A stretch of DNA of 21,396 bases from Chloroflexota bacterium (GTDB lineage: Bacteria > Chloroflexota > Dehalococcoidia > JACQGW01), in the NCBI GenBank assembly GCA_016199325.1, contig JACQGW010000025.1, positions 1 through 21,396 of the forward strand, written 5' to 3'. The notes below the pieces were generated by a model. The model was not told where the DNA came from. It saw only the letters and a list, made by a program, of their open reading frames with translations, and did not search any database. The position numbers and the translations under genes are program-made. Each line of letters starts with the position of its first letter. Position 1 is the stretch's first letter. Of this stretch, positions 1 through 6,705 are shown piece by piece.

Positions 1-770
1 AGCATCTCGCTGTAGCCGATGATGGCGTTGAGCGGCGTCCGCAGCTCGTGGCTCATGTTCGCCAGGAAAGTGCTCTTGGCCCGGTTGGCCGTCTCTGCCG
101 CCTCCTTGGCCGTCTGGAGCGCTTCTTCCGCCCGCTTGCGCCGGATCAGGCCGGCCAGCGTGTTGCCAACTGCCTCCAGGAAGGCGATCTCCCGATCATT
201 CCGGCGATGGCCCTCTTCCAGGTAGAGGACAGCGACTCCCAGCACCCTGCCGTCCGAGAGGAGCGGGACGGTGTAGCAGCCGTGTACGGAGGAGCCGTTG
301 TCGGAGCCCTCCTGGAAGCGGTCGACACACGCGGCGAAGTCGATCTTGCCGCGCAGAGCGGCCCGGCCGCAGCAACACTCGCCAAACCGCACCCGCGCGC
401 AGGCGGTCTGGACGGCCGGCGGCAGGCCCCGGTGAGCCTTCAGCACCAGCACGTCCGGGTCGTCGTCGACGAGGAAGATGGCGCCCCGCGGCCGCATCAG
501 CCAGGGGGTTCGCAGGATCGCCTCGAGCGCGCGCGAAAGGATCTGTTCGGGCGATCTGTCCAGCGGCACGCGCAGCAGCTCGTTGAGCACGCCCTGGCTC
601 TGATAGCTCTCTTCCAGGCGACTGATCATCTCTTCGAGCTTGACGAACTGGTCGACGACCAGCGACGCCGCGATCTCCGACGCCTGTCGTGAGACCCTCA
701 CCTCATCCCTGAGCAGGGCGTTCTCTTCGAGAACCGCCTCGATGGACTGCGCAGGACCGTTCTTCTTCAT
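1..770 (-). CDS. GAF-domain sensor histidine kinase, N-terminal part (3' end outside window)
   Basis: The 256 visible residues give the input half of a two-component sensor kinase. Residues about 10-60 form a charged, probably coiled-coil lead. Residues about 60-210 are a GAF domain. Residues about 210-236 form a signalling helix leading into the HisKA dimerisation domain, with H-box [16 protein letters not shown] and phospho-acceptor His241. The catalytic ATPase domain lies beyond the window edge. No membrane segment or signal peptide is seen, so the protein should be cytosolic. The GAF domain is unusually rich in Cys (C124, C132-C134, C148, C165), including an ECCCGRAA stretch where related GAF domains often have a single or paired Cys. 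Its ATG shares bases with the TGA of the upstream hydrogenase protease gene (ATGA), so the two are probably translationally coupled and in one operon with the hydrogenase. The ligand is unknown; a redox or H2-linked signal is an inference from context. Confidence 0.93.
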   Translation of the reverse strand, partial: MKKNGPAQSIEAVLEENALLRDEVRVSRQASEIAASLVVDQFVKLEEMISRLEESYQSQGVLNELLRVPLDRSPEQILSRALEAILRTPWLMRPRGAIFLVDDDPDVLVLKAHRGLPPAVQTACARVRFGECCCGRAALRGKIDFAACVDRFQEGSDNGSSVHGCYTVPLLSDGRVLGVAVLYLEEGHRRNDREIAFLEAVGNTLAGLIRRKRAEEALQTAKEAAETANRAKSTFLANMSHELRTPLNAIIGYSEM

Positions 771-1234
771 GCTCCGCCTCCATCGGTTTCCGTTGCGACC
801 GGAGCGTCGCGACGACGGCCGCGTATGACAACCTGTAGGCTCAGTGCAGCAGCCGCGGCGATGGCTGCCTCGTCGGGTTCACCTTCGATGCCAACCAGCA
901 GCACGTCGGGCAACGCGCCCTCGCACACCACCGGCAGCGCCCGCAGGAGATAGGTCAACCCCGCCGCATGATCGTAGCGAGTCCCACCCGCCACCGCTGC
1001 CTCGACGGCGTCGAGGACGACCACCTCGCCCGGCCGGCCGAAGCCGACGACCCGATCGACGAACACGACGCGCTCGACTCCCTCGACGAAGCGGAGCAGG
1101 TCCAGTCCCGCTAGCCCGCCGTCGACGACCTGAACGCCATCCGGCAATTCCCGCCGGACGAGTGCGTCATACACCCGCGGCCCGGCTGCGTCCGCCGGGA
1201 TGAAGCGGTTGCCGACGCAGATGATCCGTTTCAT
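767..1234 (-). CDS. [NiFe]-hydrogenase maturation protease (peptidase M52, HyaD/HybD/HycI type)
   Basis: The 155-residue protein matches the size and layout of endopeptidases that trim the C-terminal tail of a hydrogenase large subunit once nickel is inserted. The N-terminus has the family motif as [15 protein letters not shown]. Known nickel-contact positions in HybD (Glu16, Asp62, His93) line up with Asp15, Asp60 and His89, so the first ligand is Asp here, not Glu. The chosen ATG gives MKRIICVGN, the usual beginning. A longer frame to 1288 is open, but its extra residues do not resemble the family and lie inside the large-subunit gene. Only four bases separate it from the large-subunit stop, and its own stop overlaps the histidine kinase start. 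It presumably acts on the large subunit encoded next door. Confidence 0.93.
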   Translation of the reverse strand: MKRIICVGNRFIPADAAGPRVYDALVRRELPDGVQVVDGGLAGLDLLRFVEGVERVVFVDRVVGFGRPGEVVVLDAVEAAVAGGTRYDHAAGLTYLLRALPVVCEGALPDVLLVGIEGEPDEAAIAAAAALSLQVVIRGRRRDAPVATETDGGGA

Positions 1235-1238
1235 CTCT

Positions 1239-2777
1239 TCACGCGCCCAGCGTGACCTTCCCGAGGTTTTGTCCGCGGCTGACGGCATGCACGGTGCAGA
1301 CGAGGCAGGCGTCGAAGGATCGGACGACGTGGCCTAGCTCGACGGGGTTGCCGGCGTCCTTGATCGCCGTGCCGACGAGCGCCTCCTCCCACGTACCGCG
1401 GACGCCGTTGCCGTCGCGTGGCGAGGCGTGCCAGGCCGTGGGCGTGATGATCTGATAGTGCTCGATCTTGCCGCTCTCGATCTTGACCCAGTGGCCGAGC
1501 GCCCCGCGCGCCGCTTCGGTGAGCCCGAACCCGATGCCCTCGACGATCTCGCCCGGGGAGACGTAGAAGGTGTCGCCGCCCGTCGCCTCGGCCAGCCACG
1601 TCTCCATCGCCGGGATCAGCTCGGTCGGCCTGACCAGGCGGGCAAGCTCCCGCACGAAGACGCTGGGGCCGCCACGGCCGACGAGGTCGGCAAACAGCGG
1701 ATGGCCCGCGATGATCATCTCCGCCAGCGGACCGGTTTCAGCCGGCAGCCCATTGTAGCGCGGCGCCTTCGCCCAGGAGTACCTCTTGCTCTCGTGGCCG
1801 GTCGCGTACGGGCGGGTTTCACCCTCGAACGGGTGCCGGCCGCCGTCGTAATCGACGAACCAGGAATGGGCGACGTGCTCGGCGATCAGGGCCTGGTCGA
1901 ACGCGCCCACCTGCGTCCCGCGGGCGAAGCCGGCCGCCACGAGGAAGCTTCCCGTCCGCCGGCCGCGAACGCTCGTCCCCTCCGGCAGATCGAGGGAGCC
2001 GTAGCTGATGAAGTTGCCATGCCCCCGCCCGATCCCATCGAGGCCGATGGCGCGGGCGAACCGGATGTAGAAGCCGAGGTCGCTCGACCGGTGAGCGTCG
2101 CTCTCGTCGAGCCAGGCGTCCAGGTCGGCGCCACTTCGGACCTCCAGCCAGCGCTCGAGGGTGCAGCCCAGGATCCGTCGCTCGTACCACGCGCGATACT
2201 GCCTGAGGAGATGACGACTTTGCAGGAGATCGTCGACGCTCGGAAACGAAGCGATACCGCCCGGGACCATGTACGATGAGTGGGGCCACTGGCCGCCGAG
2301 GATGGCGACGATCTCGAGGACCTTCTTGGTCTCCCGGATGACCTGGATGGCCGTCTCGCCCTTGAACGGCTGATACCGCCGGACGGCCTCGTCGAAGATC
2401 GGGTTGGCCTGATAGGCGGGATTGGCAAAGTCCGGCATGAACATCAGCACGCCGTGCCGAACGTCGCTCTGGATGTGCTCAGCCATCAGCGTGAGGTTCC
2501 GGACACGCAGAGCATTTGGCGGCGGTTTCACACCCGCAACCGCGTCGAGCGCACGCGCGGCTGCCGCCAGGTGCGCCGTGGTGCAAATGCCACAGATACG
2601 AGGCGTGATGACCAGCCCGTCGAGGGCGCCGCGCCCGACGAGGATTCGCTCGAAACCCCGATACATCGTCCCTGAGCTCCACGCGTCGGCGACGACGCCG
2701 TCGTCGAGATCGACACGGATCTCCAGGTCGCCCTCGACCCGGTTCAGGGGCACGTCGATCGTCGTCCGCTGTGACAT
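1239..2777 (-). CDS. [NiFe]-hydrogenase large (catalytic) subunit
   Basis: The 512-residue protein carries the Ni-Fe active site for reversible H2 splitting. The N-terminal L1 box is NRVEGDLEI at residues 12-20, with Asp17 where many groups have His (RIEGH). The L2 motif RICGICTTAH at 60-69 supplies Cys62 and Cys65. The C-terminal motif DACLVCTVH at 489-497 supplies Cys491 and Cys494. Fifteen residues follow His497; this is the tail that an M52 protease removes after metal insertion, and such a protease is encoded four bases downstream. The ATG at 2777 was chosen because it begins just before the conserved box and is preceded by a purine-rich GGGAAGCAGG. The open frame continues upstream to 3044 but only over the small-subunit gene. 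The mature tail argues for a catalytic uptake enzyme, not an H2-sensing regulatory hydrogenase, which lacks the tail. The exact group (1 or 2) cannot be fixed by eye. Confidence 0.97.
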   Translation of the reverse strand: MSQRTTIDVPLNRVEGDLEIRVDLDDGVVADAWSSGTMYRGFERILVGRGALDGLVITPRICGICTTAHLAAAARALDAVAGVKPPPNALRVRNLTLMAEHIQSDVRHGVLMFMPDFANPAYQANPIFDEAVRRYQPFKGETAIQVIRETKKVLEIVAILGGQWPHSSYMVPGGIASFPSVDDLLQSRHLLRQYRAWYERRILGCTLERWLEVRSGADLDAWLDESDAHRSSDLGFYIRFARAIGLDGIGRGHGNFISYGSLDLPEGTSVRGRRTGSFLVAAGFARGTQVGAFDQALIAEHVAHSWFVDYDGGRHPFEGETRPYATGHESKRYSWAKAPRYNGLPAETGPLAEMIIAGHPLFADLVGRGGPSVFVRELARLVRPTELIPAMETWLAEATGGDTFYVSPGEIVEGIGFGLTEAARGALGHWVKIESGKIEHYQIITPTAWHASPRDGNGVRGTWEEALVGTAIKDAGNPVELGHVVRSFDACLVCTVHAVSRGQNLGKVTLGA

Positions 2778-2824
2778 CCTGCTTCCCTTTTCTTCTTGAT
2801 GTGCTGATGTACCGGCCTCTAGGC

Positions 2825-3772
2825 CTATACTCTGCTCTGACGCTCTTTCAGCCGCTGGGGCGCGGCGGCCGCAGCCATACCCTTGTACGCCAGGTAATGC
2901 GCTCGGTCGACGCCGTCGGGAACGACGAGGGGAACGCCCTCGATGTTCCGCGTCCTGAAGAAGGGGTGCGGCTGCGGGAAATCGGGCCGGGTGCAACCGA
3001 AGCAGGGCACGCCGACCCGCGTCTTCACACTGCGCCGGTTCCACAGCAGCTTGTTACAGGGGCCGTACGTCAGCGGGCCATGGCAGCCCATGTGGAAGAA
3101 CAGGCAGCCCTTCTCGCCGAAATCGTGCTCCTCGACCCGGTACTCGTGGTACTCGTTCCGGGTGCAGCCCTGGTGGACCAGCATGCCGTACCATTCGAGC
3201 GGCATGTTGTACCGATTGAGCGGCAGGGGTGCGCCGGCGGCCAGCGCCGACAGGGTCCCCTCCAGGACGTTGCCATGACAGGGGCAGCCGGGAAGGTTGA
3301 TCACCGGCAGCCCGCTCCTGGCCGCAAAGGACCGGCCGAGGAAGCCGCCCTTTTCCCACTTGAGGAACTGGGCACCGGTGGCCTCCACCTCGCCGTCGGC
3401 GCCGATGCCGCCGAAGCTCGCGCAGGTCCCGACCGCAAGCACGATGTTCGCCCGTCTCGCCAGCCCGGCGACAAGATCCTTTTTCGGTCTGCCGAACATC
3501 GTGTCGTACATCCCGGTGCCGCCGGGCCCGCGGATGATCGCCCCCTCGATACAGAGGACGTCGAGCTGCTGCTCGCCGGCGAGCAGCAGCTCGACCAACT
3601 GCCGGTGCTCCGCCGGGCTCCCATTGGAGAGGGAAGGATGCCAGAGCACCTCGACGTCGAGCAGGTCGAGGAGCTCGAGCACGTCCGGCGACTCCACGTC
3701 GAGGAACGCCATGGTGTCACCGCCGCAGCCCCCGCACTGGATCCAGTAGACTGATACCGAGCGTGGAGACAT
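2825..3772 (-). CDS. [NiFe]-hydrogenase small (iron-sulfur) subunit, Cys-to-Asp variant
   Basis: The 315-residue electron-transfer subunit relays electrons from the Ni-Fe site through FeS clusters. The N-terminus is VYWIQCGGCGGDTMAFL. Cys16 aligns with the first proximal-cluster Cys, but Asp19 stands where most small subunits have the second Cys. Later proximal ligands are visible in GTCASFGGIGA and NLPGCPCHGN. Medial and distal cluster motifs follow as HQGCTRNEYHEY, GCLFFHMGCHGP and GVPCFGCTRPDFP. A 3Cys-1Asp proximal cluster is known from O2-tolerant actinobacterial-type (group 1h/5) enzymes. There is no twin-arginine signal, so the complex should stay in the cytoplasm or on the inner membrane face. 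The ATG at 3772 has GGGAG six bases upstream. The large subunit starts 47 bases after its stop. No cytochrome b partner is encoded nearby. Confidence 0.95.
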   Translation of the reverse strand: MSPRSVSVYWIQCGGCGGDTMAFLDVESPDVLELLDLLDVEVLWHPSLSNGSPAEHRQLVELLLAGEQQLDVLCIEGAIIRGPGGTGMYDTMFGRPKKDLVAGLARRANIVLAVGTCASFGGIGADGEVEATGAQFLKWEKGGFLGRSFAARSGLPVINLPGCPCHGNVLEGTLSALAAGAPLPLNRYNMPLEWYGMLVHQGCTRNEYHEYRVEEHDFGEKGCLFFHMGCHGPLTYGPCNKLLWNRRSVKTRVGVPCFGCTRPDFPQPHPFFRTRNIEGVPLVVPDGVDRAHYLAYKGMAAAAAPQRLKERQSRV

Positions 3773-3844
3773 CGCACACTCCCATTGCGAAAAGGAAACG
3801 TTCGGTAAACGAGAGTACAGTGTCCATGTCGATCCGGGGACCGT

Positions 3845-3921
3845 CTGGGAGCGCAGGCATCCTGCCTGCCCCGGCACGTCAACGGCGCGAGTTCCGGCAG
3901 GCGTCCCGCCTGCGCTCCCAG
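3845..3921. repeat. Palindromic dispersed repeat, GGGAGCGCAGGC family, copy 1
   Basis: The left arm at 3845-3870 and the right arm at 3896-3921 are imperfect reverse complements, both carrying CTGGGAGCGCAGGC at the outer end. The loop is about 25 bases. A second copy with nearly the same arms lies at 21167-21290. Its position between two divergent hydrogenase operons, about 20 bases upstream of the hypA -35 box, could influence either promoter. Confidence 0.88.
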
Positions 3922-3940
3922 AGGTCGTGCCGCCATGGGC

Positions 3941-3969
3941 TTGCCCAGTCGCCTTGCCGGGGGTATTAT
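3941..3969 (+). promoter_or_regulatory. Predicted sigma-70-type promoter of the hypA-hypC operon
   Basis: TTGCCC (3941-3946) and TATTAT (3964-3969) are separated by 17 bases. Transcription would start near 3976, leaving a leader of about 125 bases before hypA. The same TTGCCC-N17 arrangement occurs in front of the MFS gene at 9251-9223. Confidence 0.55.
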
Positions 3970-4101
3970 ACTACGGCCGGACAAAGTTTGATCGCCGGAG
4001 ATGGAGCATGCGGCAGGTCATCTGGTGATTCTGGAGATCTCGTTTGTCATGCTGGCCGCCCCGTCTGCGCGCGCCAGTCGAGTTCCAGAGAGGTCAAATC
4101 G

Positions 4102-4449
4102 ATGCACGAAGTCGGATTGATGGCCGAGGCGCTGCGGCGAGCAGCACAGACCGCTGAGCAGGTCGGAGCGCAGCGTATCGAGCGCCTGACCTTCGCCATC
4201 GCGCCGGGCGGGCACGTCACGCCCGAGGCGGTGCAGACGCTGTTCGGGCTCATGAGCCCTGGCACGCCGGCCGAAGGCGCCGAGCTGGCCGTCGAGTGGC
4301 AGGAGATCCCGCAGCACTGCTGGGAATGCGGCACGCCCTATCTGAGCACGAAGACCCAGGCGACCTGCCCGTCGTGCGGCCAGGCGGGCACGCCGACGAC
4401 GGCGGCGCCAGAGTTAGTGCTCCGCAGCATCGACGTCAGTCAATCATGA
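4102..4449 (+). CDS. hypA: Hydrogenase nickel-incorporation protein HypA
   Basis: The 115-residue protein is full length for HypA/HybF, which delivers nickel to the hydrogenase large subunit together with HypB. The N-terminal MHE begins the nickel site (His2, Glu3). The zinc-binding loop has two CxxC pairs, Cys73/Cys76 (CWEC) and Cys89/Cys92 (CPSC). The ATG is preceded by GAGAGGTC at a good distance and must be exact, because His2 is the ligand. It is the first gene of a rightward operon facing away from the hydrogenase genes. Its stop is followed within ten bases by a short dispersed repeat that separates it from hypC. Confidence 0.97.
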   Translation: MHEVGLMAEALRRAAQTAEQVGAQRIERLTFAIAPGGHVTPEAVQTLFGLMSPGTPAEGAELAVEWQEIPQHCWECGTPYLSTKTQATCPSCGQAGTPTTAAPELVLRSIDVSQS

Positions 4450-4458
4450 ACCACCAGT

Positions 4459-4494
4459 CTTCGTTCTCTGCGTCCTCTGCGCCTCTGCGGTTCG
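4459..4494. repeat. Short CTCTGCG nonamer repeat between hypA and hypC
   Basis: Three nearly identical nine-base steps (CTCTGCGTC, CTCTGCGCC, TCTGCGGTT) run from 4466 onward and end in GGTTCG. On the other strand this begins CGAACCGC followed by nine-base steps, the same architecture as the ACGCCAAGG repeats at 16484 and 16772, so the families may be related. Confidence 0.65.
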
Positions 4495-4533
4495 TTTCGT
4501 TCGCCAATCCTTGGGAGCACTGAGGGTTCGACG

Positions 4534-4779
4534 ATGTGCCAGGCCGTCCCGGCGCAGATCACGAGGGTTGAGGGCGCCACGGGCTGGGTCGTGCAGAACG
4601 GCCGGGAGCAGCCCGTTGCGTTGATCGGGCTCGACGGTATCGCCGCCGGCGACTGGGTCTACCACCAGGCGGGGCTAGCGCTGGCGCGGATCGAGCCGGA
4701 TGAGGCGGCGGCCATCCTGGCGCTGCTGGACGAGCTGGATGCGCTCTATCAGCGCGAGATGGAGGAGTCAAGCCGATGA
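4534..4779 (+). CDS. hypC: Hydrogenase assembly chaperone HypC
   Basis: The 81-residue protein has the HypC/HupF hallmark N-terminus MCQAVPAQI, in which Cys2 becomes the N-terminal residue after Met removal and carries the Fe(CN)2CO intermediate to the large subunit. The middle has the expected small beta-barrel pattern (VALIGLDGIAAGDWVYHQAGLA is split here by hydrophobic turns), then a C-terminal acidic helix. GAGGG lies seven bases upstream of the ATG. Its TGA overlaps the ATG of the next gene (ATGA), implying coupling to the DUF6390-like protein. HypD, its usual partner, is not in the window. Confidence 0.95.
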   Translation: MCQAVPAQITRVEGATGWVVQNGREQPVALIGLDGIAAGDWVYHQAGLALARIEPDEAAAILALLDELDALYQREMEESSR

Positions 4780-5519
4780 CCATCCTTGCCTCGCCGGCGA
4801 TCGCCGGCATGCTCCAGTTCGTGCGCTACGCCTTCATGCCCAACCGACTCCGCTACTGCGGCGGCGACGACAACCGCACCCTCTTCGAGTACGGCATCGC
4901 CGGGGCCGCCGACGGCGGGCTCACGCCGCTGCTGCGGCGCTTCGCCGGCGCGCTGCCCTATCTTCAGCTCATCGCCCGGACCAACCACATCGCCGATCCC
5001 TTCGACGTCCGGGTCGTCGAGGCGTACTGGATCGGCAACGAGCTGCTCCAGGGCGTCGAGGTCCGGCAGCTCTACGACCATCTGGTGGAGCGGTTCGGCA
5101 AGCAGCTCCAGGGCCGGACCCGCGACCTCGTGCTGGGCAAGGCGCCGGCCGGCGCGCGCCCGCACCACAGCTTCCACGTGCTGGACGTCCACAGCCGGGT
5201 TGGCGAGCTACCGAATACGCTGGCGACGCTCGACCAGTGCCGCGTCAGTTGGGGCAAGGTCGTGTCGTCGGAGGGCGGCGAACTGCTCGTCGAGCGACAG
5301 CCGCTGGTGCTCCGGGCGGGGAAGCTTGTGCTGGCCGAGGCCCAGCCAGCGCGGGTGCTCCGCCAGATCGACGGCCGCGGGTTCGTCGACGCCGCCGCGC
5401 CGGGCGACTGGGTATCGCTCCATTGGGGCTGGGTCTGCGAGGTGCTGACCGAGCGCCGGCGCGCCAATCTCGAACGGTACACGCTGGAGCAACTCGCGAT
5501 CGCCAACCAGACGATCTGA
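4776..5519 (+). CDS. DUF6390-like protein, putative hydrogenase accessory factor
   Basis: The 247-residue soluble protein has no signal peptide or membrane segment. I recognise it, with moderate confidence, as the DUF6390 type, a family without a known biochemical role. Visible conserved-looking stretches are FMPNRLRYCGGDDNRTLFEYG near residue 20, a His-rich PHHSFHVLDVHSR near residues 128-140, and HWGWVCE near residue 218. The two histidine clusters and the paired aspartates could bind metal, but this is inference. Its start overlaps the hypC stop, so it is translated with hydrogenase maturation proteins and probably works in hydrogenase assembly, storage or regulation. The next gene starts two bases after its stop. 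Confidence 0.85.
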   Translation: MTILASPAIAGMLQFVRYAFMPNRLRYCGGDDNRTLFEYGIAGAADGGLTPLLRRFAGALPYLQLIARTNHIADPFDVRVVEAYWIGNELLQGVEVRQLYDHLVERFGKQLQGRTRDLVLGKAPAGARPHHSFHVLDVHSRVGELPNTLATLDQCRVSWGKVVSSEGGELLVERQPLVLRAGKLVLAEAQPARVLRQIDGRGFVDAAAPGDWVSLHWGWVCEVLTERRRANLERYTLEQLAIANQTI

Positions 5520-5521
5520 TC

Positions 5522-6562
5522 ATGTGCAGCATGAACGAGCGCCAGGTCGAGTTCGACAGCGCCTGGAAGGAAGCGCTCGAACGCTACTTCGAGCCGTTCA
5601 TGGCGTTCTTCTTCCCAGACGCCCACGCCGCCATCGATTGGGACCAGGACTACGAGTTCCTGGACAAGGAGTTGCAGCAGGTCACGCGGGACGCCGCGCT
5701 CGGGCGGAGGCTCGCCGACAAGCTCGTCAAGGTCCGGCGCCGAGGCGGCGGCGAGGCATGGGTGCTCGTCCACATCGAGGTGCAGGGGCAGGCGGAATCG
5801 GCCTTCGCCGAGCGGATGTACGTCTACAACTACCGGCTGTTCGACCGGTACCGCCTACCCGTCGCCAGCCTGGCCGTGCTCGGCGACGAACGCGCCAGTT
5901 GGCGACCCGACCGGTTCGCGTACAGCCTGTTCGGCTGTCAGATCGGCTTTGTCTACCCGGTGGTCAAGCTGGTGGACTACGCACTGCGATGGGAGGAGCT
6001 GGCAGCTAGCGACAACATCTTCGCCGTTGTGGTGCTGGCCCACCTGAAGACGCTGGAGACTCGCGACGACGCGGAGGCGCGGCGGCAGTGGAAGTTCAAC
6101 CTGGTCCGTGGGCTTTACAATCGGGGACTGGGCCGCGATGACATTGCCGAGCTGTTCCGTGTGATCGACTGGCTCATGGATCTGCCGGACGAGCTGGAAC
6201 AGGGCTTCTGGAATGACCTGCGAGCGTACGAGGAGGAGCGAAGGATGCCGTACATCACGAGCGTCGAGCGGATCGGCTACCGGCGGGGGAAAGAGGAAGG
6301 ACTCCAGCAGGGGCTCCAGCAGGGGCTCCAGCAGGGGCTCCAGCAGGGGCTCCAGCAGGGGCTCCAGCAGGGGCTTCAGCAGGGACTGCTCGATGGGATC
6401 GCACTGGGGCTAGAACTGAAGTTTGGCGCCGATGGCCTGAGGCTGTTGCCGGATATCTCCAAGATCGAGGATCCGGACGTTCTCAAGGCGATTCAGGAAG
6501 CCCTCAAGGTTGCGAACACCCTGGACGAGCTTCGCCGTGTGTACCAGAGCGAGCAGGGCTGA
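5522..6562 (+). CDS. Rpn/PD-(D/E)XK-type nuclease-fold protein (transposase_31-like) with LQQG repeats
   Basis: The 346-residue protein resembles the Rpn family (recombination-promoting nuclease; often annotated as putative transposase). Residues about 20-130 hold the restriction-enzyme-like core: Asp48 in EFLDKEL and the E-x-Q pair Glu86/Gln88 in VHIEVQGQ, followed by AERMYVYNYRLFDRY. Residues about 255-288 are seven exact LQQG units predicted to be helical, then a C-terminal helical segment. The ATG at 5522 is two bases after the previous stop; an in-frame ATG at 5531 is an alternative. A longer frame extends upstream to 4700, but it only overlaps the DUF6390-like gene. Rpn proteins are not known hydrogenase partners, so its place in this operon may be chance. 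No terminal inverted repeats flank it. Confidence 0.85.
   Translation: MCSMNERQVEFDSAWKEALERYFEPFMAFFFPDAHAAIDWDQDYEFLDKELQQVTRDAALGRRLADKLVKVRRRGGGEAWVLVHIEVQGQAESAFAERMYVYNYRLFDRYRLPVASLAVLGDERASWRPDRFAYSLFGCQIGFVYPVVKLVDYALRWEELAASDNIFAVVVLAHLKTLETRDDAEARRQWKFNLVRGLYNRGLGRDDIAELFRVIDWLMDLPDELEQGFWNDLRAYEEERRMPYITSVERIGYRRGKEEGLQQGLQQGLQQGLQQGLQQGLQQGLQQGLLDGIALGLELKFGADGLRLLPDISKIEDPDVLKAIQEALKVANTLDELRRVYQSEQG
6302..6385 (+). repeat. In-frame 12-base tandem repeat encoding (LQQG)7
   Basis: Six identical copies of CTCCAGCAGGGG (6302-6373) are followed by one variant, CTTCAGCAGGGA (6374-6385). The unit length is a multiple of three, so copy-number change would lengthen or shorten the protein without a frameshift. 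Near-perfect identity of the copies suggests recent expansion. Confidence 0.97.
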
Positions 6563-6630
6563 TTGCTGCCGACATTCTTGTGGACCGAGCGATCGAGTGA
6601 GGCCATAGGCACTTCCGTGCTCGCTCGCGC

Positions 6631-6705
6631 TCAGCAGTCAGCAGAGCGATCGCTCGGCACATGCAACGCCTGTGAAATCGCCGGAGACCGACCGCTGATT
6701 GCTGA
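6631..6705. repeat. Palindromic repeat of the CAGC-GTCAGC family, copy 1, overlapping the aminotransferase 3' end
   Basis: TCAGCAGTCAGC (6631-6642) and GCTGATTGCTGA (6694-6705) are near-complementary arms around a loop containing GATCGC and ATGCAAC. The longer array at 9272-9427 shows the same arm words and the same ATGCAAC core. The aminotransferase stop codon lies inside the left arm. Confidence 0.75.

Larger units (their letters stand above)
3773..4101. other. Divergent intergenic region between hydrogenase structural and maturation operons
   Basis: This 329-base stretch has no supported gene. From left to right it holds the leftward hydrogenase 5' leader with its GGGAG ribosome site, a palindromic dispersed repeat (3845-3921), the rightward hypA promoter (3941-3969) and an untranslated hypA leader of about 125 bases. 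I could not find a convincing leftward promoter; the best A/T-richer stretch is around 3790-3835. Part of the hypA leader (about 4047-4062) resembles a fragment of the TCATGCTGGGCCGC repeat family seen at 13261. Confidence 0.7.

Noticed and set aside
1239..3772. H2-sensing regulatory hydrogenase (HupUV/HoxBC type), suggested by the adjacent histidine kinase
   Set aside because: The large subunit has a 15-residue C-terminal tail after the DACxxCxxH motif and a linked M52 protease, both features of catalytic enzymes and absent from regulatory hydrogenases.
4001..4120. A possible 39-codon leader peptide upstream of and overlapping hypA (starts MEHAGHLVILE)
   Set aside because: No properly spaced ribosome site precedes it and it ends inside hypA in another frame. 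It may be a chance frame in the leader.
4700..5521. A long in-frame extension upstream of the Rpn-like gene
   Set aside because: It covers the DUF6390-like gene in another frame and is Arg/Pro/Ala-rich without domain features. The ATG at 5522 is the plausible start.
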